A stretch of 64,000 bases of DNA from an uncultured Aquimarina sp. (GTDB lineage: Bacteria > Bacteroidota > Bacteroidia > Flavobacteriales > Flavobacteriaceae), in contig CANMKK010000013.1 in assembly GCA_947498455.1 (NCBI GenBank), forward strand, positions 1-64,000, read 5' to 3'. The position numbers and the translations under genes are program-made. This document shows positions 1-8,306 of the stretch, one piece after another. Position 1 is the first letter of the stretch. The number at the start of each line of letters is the position of its first letter. The notes under the pieces are model-generated. The model worked only from the letters and a program-made list of their open reading frames with translations. It did not search any database and was not told the DNA's origin.

Positions 1-94
1 ATGGTTCAAGACGTTACTCCTGCCCATAAGGGACTTGCACCCTCTAGATTAATTAATTACATTCGTAATTAAAAGATCCCCATGCTGGGCACAC
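1..94 (-). mobile_element. Group II intron, 5' end (continues beyond the window edge)
   Basis: Read on the minus strand, the segment from 94 downwards begins GTGTGCCCAGCATGGG and continues with CTAGAGGGTGCAAGTCCC, followed by a GGGCAGGAGTAACG stretch. This matches the 5' end of bacterial group II introns, which start GTGYG and carry a GGGTGnAAGTCCC element in domain I. The presumed splice site is between 95 and 94. The rest of the intron, including any reverse transcriptase, lies left of the window, so completeness cannot be judged. It is on the same strand as the intron 3' end at 3016-3109. The identification is by remembered pattern, without a covariance-model search. Confidence 0.75.
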
Positions 95-99
95 ACAAT

Positions 100-145
100 T
101 TGTATATTGCATATGCCGCCTTCGGCTGGCAAACGCAACATACAA
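100..145. repeat. Imperfect palindrome next to the intron insertion point
   Basis: TTGTATATTGC at 100-110 pairs with GCAACATACAA at 135-145 with one G-T wobble, and the centre (ATATGCCGCC, TTCG, GCTGGCAAAC) continues the stem with small bulges. The element lies five bases from the group II intron 5' splice site. Some bacterial introns target hairpins such as terminators or attC sites. The attC interpretation is not supported here by clear core boxes. Confidence 0.5.
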
Positions 146-213
146 GGAACGTTCTAAGCCATAACCAAGCAATGCGGAAAAATCCGTATTTTTGACGACT
201 TAAATAACCGATA

Positions 214-2304
214 ATGAGTTTTAAAGCTACACTTTTTATATTCGATAAAGAATATCCATTATTACAACTTGATTATTCCTTAAATCAAAGTGTTGATGCT
301 ACTGGTCGTCCTAATAGTAGAGTATTTGGAGGAAAAATTAATGTTACCGCCAATGCTACCAAGGATGATTCTGGAATTGAAGGAGCAATGATTTCTCCAA
401 CCCAGAAGGTAGAAGGAAAAATTGTAGTCTATAAGAGGGATGGAATGCAAAAAAACTTTGAAATCAAATTTGCTAACACCTATCTCTCATTTCTCAACTA
501 TCGTTTTAATCATCAAAGCACAGAGAACCTACTTATGGATATCACTTTTAGTGCGTTGATTATGGAAATTAGAAATTCTATCTATGAATCCCCTGCTAAT
601 CCCAACAATCCTTTTACCAAAGAAACTGTACCAGTAACCGTTAGAGAAACTCCTCAAACAACAATCACCAGAATAGTTTGGATGAACGCTGAGGATCAGG
701 AAGAAGGTATTGAAGAAATTGGAATTACTCAAAAAGCGAGCTTATTGGCAGAAATTAATAATCCTGAAGGCTCTACGGTTAATATTACCATAGAAAAAGA
801 AGATGGAACTGAGTTCGAAAATGGTAAAAAACAACTTTCTTTTACAGAAACGGTTTCTGATAATGGACTAGTAGAAATCTCACCTTTTGAAATTAAAGAA
901 GAATGGGAAGAATTTAAAAAAGCTGATATTGACAAGCTTATTGCAAAAGTGGAACATAATGGAGTAAGTAAAAAAAGTAATACTTTACAAATCATCCCTA
1001 AACCAAAAGCAACCCTTCATTTTAGACCGCATAGTGGCTGGAGTGGAGAATTTGGGTTTGACTGGATGCGAATAGAAGACACAAGTATTGATGGAGATGT
1101 TGATTACGAACAAAATGTTGGTGAATATGGTGCTGTTTATGCTACGCAACCAGGAGCAGTTTTTACACCAAAAGATTACAACCTTTTAGAAAACGAATAC
1201 AACCCTACTAACATCAACAACAGAAAAGATGCAGCAGGAAATCCAATACAATATTATACTCCTTGGCTAACGATTTATAGAAAACCCAACATTGCCACTC
1301 CACCATATGCAGAACTGGAACTATTAACAGAAGTAGATTTACAACCAGATGAATTGTATATTGAATTTCCTAAAAAACATTTTGACATTACCGGTGCTAT
1401 TGATGACCCAAATGATGCGACTTTAAAACACTATAAACTAGCTGGATCAATGAAGGGTGTAAGTACCGCAGGAAATCCAAACAAAACAACCATTCAGCTA
1501 CAATGTATTCATACCCTCTCCAAAGATGAGACAATCAAAGTATGGGCAGCTAAGAAAAAAGCTAATGGATCATTAGATACTCCAGTATTATCTGGACTTT
1601 TAAAAGTAAGAGCAAATAATAAAATTAATCGAAGAGTTAGTAAAATTGTATTTGTGAATGTTAAAACAAATATTAATGGAGCAAGAATACCAGTTAGTGG
1701 AATTAACCCTACAAATACAGTAACTCAAGAAGATTATTTAACTCCTTTTTTAAAACAAGCTTTAGTAAAGCCTGATGTGGAAAATGAAGATTTAAATTTA
1801 TTTGATGTTGCTCTTCCAGAAGTACAAACCTTAAATACTGATTATACATTACGAAATGGTGGAAATAAAATATTTCATAAATATAGTAATAGTGGCGGGG
1901 TCAGTTTGGTAAATTTCTTAACTCAACAATTCAATGCCCAACCTGCATTTGCAAAATATGCAAATTATTATAAAGTTTTCTTTCTGGGAGAACCTGGTGG
2001 TCGTATGAATAGAAGTAATATTGTAGGGCTAGGAGGGCACGCCAATGGGATACCATCCAAAGAATGTGTAATGTATTCCAACCCGATGGCCTTTTTCGTG
2101 GCACACGAATTGATGCATTGTATGGGGTTATATCACAGTTTTGATAATAATGGAACGCATACTTTTAAGATAGGACAAACTGAAAATATTATGGATTACT
2201 CTCATATGTCTACTTATGCAACTCCAAATGGAACTTTAACCCAAATAAGCACTTGGAAATGGCAATGGGATGTCCTTAAAAATAGTAATGAAAACGAAAC
2301 CTGA
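214..2304 (+). CDS. Type VI secretion TssD/Hcp-like tube protein fused to a zinc metallopeptidase effector
   Basis: This 696-residue protein begins with a TssD (Hcp-like) domain of the Bacteroidota T6SS at about residues 1-130, recognised from the start MSFKATLF, the DATGRP segment and VVYKRDG. Residues about 140-260 look like an Ig-like linker (ITRIVWMN, then beta-rich). A long middle segment is unrecognised. The C-terminus carries HELMHCMGLYH (His631, Glu632, His635, His641), the HExxHxxGxxH zinc motif of metzincin-type peptidases, followed by a probable Met-turn NIMDY with Met660. There is no signal peptide, as expected for Hcp-family cargo. The gene ends 2 bases before a lipoprotein gene that may encode its immunity partner. 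I infer a specialised tube protein that delivers a peptidase into rival cells. The zinc motif and the TssD start are clear; substrate and target compartment are unknown. Confidence 0.85.
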   Translation: MSFKATLFIFDKEYPLLQLDYSLNQSVDATGRPNSRVFGGKINVTANATKDDSGIEGAMISPTQKVEGKIVVYKRDGMQKNFEIKFANTYLSFLNYRFNHQSTENLLMDITFSALIMEIRNSIYESPANPNNPFTKETVPVTVRETPQTTITRIVWMNAEDQEEGIEEIGITQKASLLAEINNPEGSTVNITIEKEDGTEFENGKKQLSFTETVSDNGLVEISPFEIKEEWEEFKKADIDKLIAKVEHNGVSKKSNTLQIIPKPKATLHFRPHSGWSGEFGFDWMRIEDTSIDGDVDYEQNVGEYGAVYATQPGAVFTPKDYNLLENEYNPTNINNRKDAAGNPIQYYTPWLTIYRKPNIATPPYAELELLTEVDLQPDELYIEFPKKHFDITGAIDDPNDATLKHYKLAGSMKGVSTAGNPNKTTIQLQCIHTLSKDETIKVWAAKKKANGSLDTPVLSGLLKVRANNKINRRVSKIVFVNVKTNINGARIPVSGINPTNTVTQEDYLTPFLKQALVKPDVENEDLNLFDVALPEVQTLNTDYTLRNGGNKIFHKYSNSGGVSLVNFLTQQFNAQPAFAKYANYYKVFFLGEPGGRMNRSNIVGLGGHANGIPSKECVMYSNPMAFFVAHELMHCMGLYHSFDNNGTHTFKIGQTENIMDYSHMSTYATPNGTLTQISTWKWQWDVLKNSNENET

Positions 2305-2306
2305 TT

Positions 2307-2996
2307 ATGAAAACACTACTTCAATTATTTTTATTACTCTGTTTAACCAACTGCAATGCTCAAATACCAAAAACAAAAAAAATGCAACTAACTGATAAAG
2401 AAATCAAAGAACAAGGTTCTCAAATCAAAAAAGAAGACACCATTTTTATGAAAGAAGGAAAATTGGATATTGCTAAATTGGAAAGTGAAGGAATTTCCAG
2501 TGGTTCAACCAAACCTTTTTCTTACGAATATGAAGTTATACTAGATAATGGTATATCTATAAATATATCAGGAAACAAAAAAACTGGTTATGGAAAATAT
2601 ATAAAATTTAACAAAGATGATGATTTTAAATATGGATATAGTTATTTTTCATCTGGAGAACTTAATGGATATGGGATTGAATATATTAACTTTTTTAAAA
2701 AGGGTGTTTGGTATGATTATGATATACAAGGTAATATAGAAAAATATAAGGATTATGACGCTTCTTATTATTTTAGCTGGGAAAATGTATTAGAATTTTT
2801 AGAAGAAAAAAAAATCAACAAAAAAGATGTCTATCAAATTTCAAGAGGAATTGAAGATGGAGAGCCTAAATGGTACGTAGAACAAACAATTGAAAGAGCA
2901 TTAGAACCAGAAAAAATAAATAGATATATCTTAGATGGAAAGACTGGCAAAGTTTTAAAAACAGCTATTATAGATGTTACAAGACATCTGGATTAA
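2307..2996 (+). CDS. Lipoprotein, putative immunity protein to the TssD-metallopeptidase
   Basis: This 229-residue protein starts with a lipoprotein signal peptide (hydrophobic stretch, then LTNC lipobox with Cys16). The mature part is acidic and lysine-rich with many Tyr and Gly residues, and I do not recognise a domain. It starts 2 bases after the effector stop codon, so the two are very likely co-transcribed. Placement directly behind a T6SS effector, together with periplasmic or outer-membrane anchoring, is the usual arrangement for immunity proteins that protect against periplasm-acting toxins. The immunity role is inferred from context alone. The final codons run close to the group II intron 3' junction at 3016. 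Confidence 0.6.
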   Translation: MKTLLQLFLLLCLTNCNAQIPKTKKMQLTDKEIKEQGSQIKKEDTIFMKEGKLDIAKLESEGISSGSTKPFSYEYEVILDNGISINISGNKKTGYGKYIKFNKDDDFKYGYSYFSSGELNGYGIEYINFFKKGVWYDYDIQGNIEKYKDYDASYYFSWENVLEFLEEKKINKKDVYQISRGIEDGEPKWYVEQTIERALEPEKINRYILDGKTGKVLKTAIIDVTRHLD

Positions 2997-3015
2997 ACTA
3001 GAAAAACGGCTTAGA

Positions 3016-3109
3016 GTCGAGTAGGAAAAGGGGATTTTCACCCCTAATCCTCTCACAGAACCGTACGTGAACCTCTCGATTCATACGGCTCTTATTATAT
3101 AGTCAACAG
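3016..3109 (-). mobile_element. Group II intron 3' end: domains V and VI
   Basis: On the minus strand, 3091-3058 reads as a 34-nucleotide domain V: it starts GAGCCGTATG, has an AATC-GAGA-GGTT tip with a GNRA-type loop, and closes ACGTACGGTTC. The AGC catalytic triad suggests a class other than IIC. TGTGAGAGG then leads into a domain VI hairpin (GGGGTGAAAATCCCC) and the 3' terminus CCTACTCGAC, ending at 3016. The fragment is the end of a truncated intron, because only about 60 codons of maturase remain upstream. Confidence 0.88.
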
Positions 3110-3280
3110 TTATGTTAATTGATAACCTAACTCCCAATGATAAAACATATTTGGATAATTCCTTGTACCACCTTGCCGCTTGCTTTGCTTACGAATACGA
3201 CTCCGCGCATTAAGAGACTTTAACCCTTTGAAACGTTCATTAAAATGAACTATATTTACAATTAAAGGCGCATACACTCC
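3110..3280 (-). pseudogene. C-terminal remnant of a group II intron reverse transcriptase/maturase
   Basis: Directly upstream of domain V on the minus strand is an open segment of 56 codons plus a TAA stop at 3112-3110. Its translation includes FNERFKGLKSLNARSRIRKQ and ends FYHWELGYQLT, a basic C-terminal region like those of bacterial group II intron maturases. An in-frame stop at 3283-3281 closes the segment, and no catalytic domain follows within the 260 bases up to the next gene, so this is a 5'-truncated relic. The 3281-3542 stretch shows nothing else I can assign. Confidence 0.75.
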
Positions 3281-3542
3281 TTAAACTCCATTGATCAAAT
3301 AGTTTGTCTTCGCTATCGCTGCGCAAACGATTTAATCAACGACGCTAAGGCTGAGTTTAGTGCGACGTTACAAAACATTTCCCATATCAGAATCCGATTA
3401 ATTCCTCGAGCTAACGAAGCGCAAAAATTAATCTAAATATTGGTAGAAATTGATAAATTTGACAAAAACATAATTAACTGAATATCAATAATAAAATTTG
3501 ACGTTAGTCGAGATTAAAACTCACTAAAACCTAATAATAAAA

Positions 3543-5217
3543 ATGGCACGATCATCATTTACAATTACTTTTGAAGACGGAGAGTCACACACTATCTATG
3601 CTAATTCTGTAAGTATCAAAAATGGATTTTGGTTAAATGAAAAGGATGAAAAATTAGTACAGACTAATGGGCTTACATCTGAGGCTTTGTTTGGTAGTAA
3701 AGTCAAAATTCAAATCATTACAGATGATGCCAAAGATGGCAAAAAAATTGATACAGAGATTAAAGCAAAAATAGGAGATGAATATATTCAATTGACAGAT
3801 AATGAAGAAGAACTAAAATATACACTTATTGTTAAAAATGATAAAGCGGTATCAGAACCTATTTACCTAGATCCAAAATGGTATGATGAAGCTATAGAAC
3901 AATATAACTATAAAAATAATCAAACAGAAATTGATACTGAAAAAGTCTTAACTTTTGTATTTGATGCGAAATTTGAAAGTCAAAGCTGGGAACATTCAAA
4001 AAAGAACCTTCCTAAAGAGGACACCGACAAATTAGTTCCCTTTAGCTATCATAGAAACTATGAAGAACTCATAGGACTATTCAATACCGATAATAGTGGA
4101 AAGAAAGACAAAGAGAATAACTATGAAAATAAATTTATAAATAGTAATTCCGAAATAAAAACCATTGTAGATGAGTTTATAGAAAACGTAATTGCAGAAG
4201 ATATTACTATTTCTAAAATCAAAGCACTTGTTGAAGAAAAAGGAAAAGCACTTTGGGAAACGTCTGTAAAACAAGTACAAAATGGAAACCTTGATGATAG
4301 ACCTTTATATTGGGCAAGAAATAAAATGCAAACTTGGTCAAAACGAAATCCATTATTTAAAGACCAATTAGATGTAGAAAAATCTTTGGTTAAAAATGGA
4401 ACTGAATTAGACAATATAATTATTCTGTTTGAAGAATTAAGTAGAAATTATACAGGAATAGATTTTTCTAAAGCTGGTAATAAGAAAAAAGTACTTATTA
4501 CTGGCTTTGACCCATTTTTACTAAATAGTTTTGACCATAAGTATCGTAAATATTATAATATTTTACAATCAAATCCCTCAGGCGTAGTGGCTTTGTCTTT
4601 AAACAATGATAATACATTGGGAGCATTTATTCAAACAATGATGTTTCCAGTAAGATATTTAGATTTTGATGGCAGCAATAAACCTAATACAGGTAATAGG
4701 AGAAGGTGTTGTTGAAAAATATATTAAACCTTTAATTTCAGAAGTTGATGCGATTATTACGATAAGTCAAGCATTACCTAATGAATATAATATTGATGTA
4801 TTTGGTACTCTTACAAGAGGAGGTGGAGATGAAAATTTAAACTACACAAGAGAAAGTCTAAGCAAAGCTATTTCAACAGATTTAGAATGGATTAAAACTA
4901 CATTAAATTCAGGATTTACTGACATAAAAGAAGTAAAGCACGAATGGCTTTATGATGAAAAAGATGGAGAAATAAATCCTCCAAAAGATGGTGTTAAGAT
5001 TAATGAGGGCTCTGGTAGTAATTATTTATCTAATGAAATTTTCTATAGAGTTGGAAAATTGCGAACAAAATTAAGACCTAAACTTGAAACAGGTCATTTT
5101 CATATTTCAAAAATACAAGATGAAAGAACTGGAGAAGATTTAAATCCTTTAGAAATTAAAGAAGTACTGGCAGTTGTGAGAAAATCGTTGAATAAAGGGA
5201 TTAAAAAATTAAAATAA
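3543..5217 (+). pseudogene. Frameshifted T6SS-type effector with a pyroglutamyl-peptidase (C15)-like domain
   Basis: Two overlapping reading frames (3543-4715 and from about 4666 to 5217) make one protein of about 558 residues. The first has a beta-rich N-terminus resembling the linker of the upstream effector (a hydrophobic NGFW segment, then repeated KIQI/KAKIG strands), an acidic middle, and a C-terminal ITGFDPF...NPSG start of a C15-like fold. The second continues with GEGVVEKYI, ISQALPN, LTRGGGDENLNY, SNYLSNEIFYR and TGHFHI, which match later C15 blocks. The residue aligned with the nucleophilic Cys appears to be Ser in NYLSNEIFYR. Inserting GT after 4695 gives NTGVIGEGVVEKY in frame, so a 2-base loss from a GTGT is the simplest explanation. 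There is no TssD domain at the N-terminus. Sequencing error is possible. Confidence 0.7.
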
Positions 5218-5759
5218 TGAAAACTATATTATATTATTTGATTATGATATTGTCCTTTTCTTCTTGTAAAGGACAAAAAACATTAATAGAAAGTAAGAGT
5301 AAAGATATAATTGTATTTGAATTTGAAGATAGTAATGTAAAGAGTCTTAAAAACAAAAAACATATAACATCTTTTGCTAATGACGAGATTTACAACAATA
5401 ATAAAATTATAATTATAACTCAGAGATGGAAAGGATATGGAACAGGTCATTTTGATAAAACATATTCATTTATTAAAGAAAAAGACACAATGAATATTCA
5501 TTGTATCTGTGGTCAAGAAGCTAATCGATACATTCAAAATATTAGATTCCAAAAAGGGAATTACAAATTACATTTTGAAAATGACATTATAATAAAAGGT
5601 TCTGAATTAGCAAATAAAGAACTTAAAAAATTAACTTTCAAAAATGCCTACATAAGAGAAAGAAATAGTACGGTGATTAAGCAAGTAACATTTAAAGAAT
5701 TAGATTTCTATAAAATATCGTTAAAAGACAAAGGTGCTATATTGAAAAAGCGGGACTGA
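5217..5759 (+). CDS. Lipoprotein, putative immunity protein of the second effector module
   Basis: This 180-residue protein has a lipoprotein signal peptide with an FSSC lipobox (Cys17). The mature part is Lys/Asn/Ile-rich, with a CICG motif in the middle, and no family is recognised. The start ATG overlaps the previous stop by one base (TAATG), which indicates translational coupling to the C15-like effector. By the same context argument as for the first module, it is probably the cognate immunity protein. Its frame is intact although the effector frame is broken, which would fit continued protection from kin carrying the intact toxin. Confidence 0.55.
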   Translation: MKTILYYLIMILSFSSCKGQKTLIESKSKDIIVFEFEDSNVKSLKNKKHITSFANDEIYNNNKIIIITQRWKGYGTGHFDKTYSFIKEKDTMNIHCICGQEANRYIQNIRFQKGNYKLHFENDIIIKGSELANKELKKLTFKNAYIRERNSTVIKQVTFKELDFYKISLKDKGAILKKRD

Positions 5760-6375
5760 AAGAAATAAACGTTTTGTAGTCGAATAGATGGCTCTCCCCC
5801 TGTTGGCGCACGAGAATCAGTGATTGTTAGCGATCGATTGTATCGAGTGCCGTCATAGATTGGTATATGAGGGTAAAGAATGGATATACTATAAAAGGCA
5901 ATATGATGGTATTTATTATTCTGAACTTTATTGTTTATTCTAACCGCCACTCGACGGGAGTCGAGCGGTAGCAAAAAACAAATCTTAAAATTGCCCTAAT
6001 TTCTATATTAAAAGGGTAGCTGATATAGCCTGTAGAATGAGTTACCGATAGTGCTCTCAATTATTGCTACAGAACTACCTCTGGATATATTCTTTTTAAT
6101 CTTCACTTCAGCGGCATTGTAACAAAAACTAGCTTACTCTTCTTGAAAAACAACAACCATATTTACCATTCAAGGCACAAACATTATATACGAAATCAGG
6201 GTAATTATCGTTAAGTCAATGATAGTTTTGTGTTTGCAATGGCATTGATTTTTAATAAACTTGAATAAAATATAAAAAACAAGCACTGCCAAGAATCAAA
6301 TGATCAAAGCATTTTTTGTAAACCTCGATTCATACAGGCAGCATTGTGTTCATCTAAAGAAAAAAGCAACTATAT
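5760..6375. other. Gene-free stretch with decayed accessory DNA
   Basis: No convincing gene is present in these 616 bases. A G+C-richer patch at about 5790-5970 contains a hairpin: CTCGAC at 5950-5955 pairs with GTCGAG at 5960-5965, extended by ACCG/CGGT at 5943-5946 and 5966-5969. Short open stretches on both strands are interrupted by stops. Its position behind two effector modules suggests remains of a third module or of a mobile element, but I cannot name the source. Confidence 0.4.
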
Positions 6376-8046
6376 ATGAAAACCTTTAATATAACTAGTC
6401 TTTGTAAAAAATCATTACTATTAATGTTGCTTTTCTCGAGTTGTTCTTTATTGTTAGGACAATCTATAAACTACACAGCTTCTACAGACATTATTGCAAA
6501 CCCAGAAAGAGGTTTACAAAAATATTCTATAACATCTAGCGATTATGCAACAACTACAAACTACAATAACCTTTCTGTTCAAACTTTAAACAATTGGAAA
6601 ACGAGTACTGATAAAGTAACAGTTGTATACCGCTATTTTCTTTTAGATGCCTTCTTAAATTCAGATATCAATGCAACTTTTTTAGAAAATATTCAAACTG
6701 ATTTTAATAATGTTAGAACTGCAGGTCTTAAAATTATTATAAGATTTTCATATTCTAATGCACAAGGAAATACAGCTCAACAGCCGACCAAATCTCAAAT
6801 ATTAACACATATTTCTCAACTTTCAACAATATTAAACACTAACAAAGATGTTATCTTTTCTCTTCAAGCTGGTTTTATCGGTACTTGGGGAGAATGGTAT
6901 TATACAAACTCTACAGAATTTGGTACCGATGGTACTATTTCAGAAATACAATGGGCTAATCGTAAAGAAATAATAGATGCAATGTTAGCAGCAACACCTA
7001 TAGAGATTCCTGTACAAGTTAGGTATGCAGGTATTAAAACCAAGATGTATGGTAATGTACAACTTAATGAACAAGCTGCTTATCAAAACACTGCCAAAGC
7101 TAGAATTGGGTTCTATAATGATGCTTTCCTAAACGATTACGGTGACCAAGGAACTTACGATGTGTCTTCTCAATGCGCAAATCCAGTTGGAACAACTGAT
7201 TATAATTATATTTCTAATGAAACTAAGTATTTACCTATGACAGGAGAAACTAATGGGTTAAATACTTGTAATAATGGTGCTAGAACTAATGGTACTAATG
7301 CAATAAATGAGTTGAATTTAACAAACTGGACAACTCTAAATAGAGATTATTACACACCGTTCTGGACTCAAATAATTAATTCGGATCACTATGATGAGAT
7401 TGTAAAAAATCTTGGGTATAGATTTGTTTTAAATTCATCTACAATAACATCAAACAACAGTGATTTTGACTTAACTTTAAATATATCAAATGTTGGTTAT
7501 GCAAGACCTTTTAAAGAGAGAAATGTATATTTAATTTTGAAGAATACTTTAACAGATGAAATTACAACAGCATTAATCAATACCGATATTAGAACTTGGG
7601 AATCTTCTGTTTCAATCTCGCAAAATTTTAATTTAGGACTAACAGGAACATTTCAATTATACCTTTGGATGCCAGATAAAGAAACAGCTCTAGAATCAAA
7701 TGCCGATTATAGTATTCAATTTGCAAACACAAACACATGGGAATTAGAAACAGGATACAATAACTTACTGCAAACTATATCTTTAAGTAGCACACTTAAT
7801 GTTGATGATTTTTTATTTAATAACAATTTTTCAATGTATCCAAATCCAGGATCAGATATTATTACAATAAAATTAAAAAAATCTGATATTGCAGAAATTG
7901 AAATTTTTGATGTTAATGGACAGTTAATTAAAGAGTTTTTAGTCTCTGATAATTATAAATTAGATATTTCTAACTTATCAAATGGAGTATATTTTATACG
8001 TTTGGATAAAAACACCTTGTTAAGTCATAAATTTATAAAGCTATAA
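6376..8046 (+). CDS. Secreted DUF4874/DUF4832 protein with T9SS type A sorting tail
   Basis: The 556-residue product has a signal peptide (hydrophobic LLLMLLFSSC, cleavage near LLGQS). The body resembles the DUF4874 plus DUF4832 pair: NPERGLQKY near the mature N-terminus, then the YRYFLLDAF, IRFSY and GTWGEWY blocks of a TIM-barrel-like glycoside-hydrolase-related fold. The C-terminal 75 residues (MYPNPGSD, EIFDVNGQLIKEF, GVYFIRLD, ending HKFIKL) form a typical Por secretion sorting domain, so the protein should cross the outer membrane by T9SS and be surface-bound or released. The catalytic role is unknown; action on a polysaccharide is a guess from the fold. Neighbouring genes suggest no operon. 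Confidence 0.85.
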   Translation: MKTFNITSLCKKSLLLMLLFSSCSLLLGQSINYTASTDIIANPERGLQKYSITSSDYATTTNYNNLSVQTLNNWKTSTDKVTVVYRYFLLDAFLNSDINATFLENIQTDFNNVRTAGLKIIIRFSYSNAQGNTAQQPTKSQILTHISQLSTILNTNKDVIFSLQAGFIGTWGEWYYTNSTEFGTDGTISEIQWANRKEIIDAMLAATPIEIPVQVRYAGIKTKMYGNVQLNEQAAYQNTAKARIGFYNDAFLNDYGDQGTYDVSSQCANPVGTTDYNYISNETKYLPMTGETNGLNTCNNGARTNGTNAINELNLTNWTTLNRDYYTPFWTQIINSDHYDEIVKNLGYRFVLNSSTITSNNSDFDLTLNISNVGYARPFKERNVYLILKNTLTDEITTALINTDIRTWESSVSISQNFNLGLTGTFQLYLWMPDKETALESNADYSIQFANTNTWELETGYNNLLQTISLSSTLNVDDFLFNNNFSMYPNPGSDIITIKLKKSDIAEIEIFDVNGQLIKEFLVSDNYKLDISNLSNGVYFIRLDKNTLLSHKFIKL

Positions 8047-8306
8047 TATTAATTATTAAGTGTCCGAATGGTACATAGCATCAACATATGAACACGGTGT
8101 TGACTATCCTCGGCTGCTATGTCCTATCATTTTACTCACTATGGGTATTTCTAGCGGTTACCTGTTTACTGGCTGGGAGACAGGGCTCATTTAGGAAGTA
8201 TGACTTTTATTCGAGCTTATTTACAGAACTCGGGATCTGTCTTTTCTTAAATGAATTGAGACACAAAGCATACTCATTTATATTTCGCTACTTCAACAAC
8301 TTATTT

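Noticed and set aside
100..145. Integron attC site
   Set aside because: The palindrome lacks clear RYYYAAC/GTTRRRY core boxes and no integrase is in view.
5708..5974. 88-codon minus-strand frame across the end of the second lipoprotein gene
   Set aside because: It overlaps the real lipoprotein gene and extends into decayed DNA; the composition is not protein-like.
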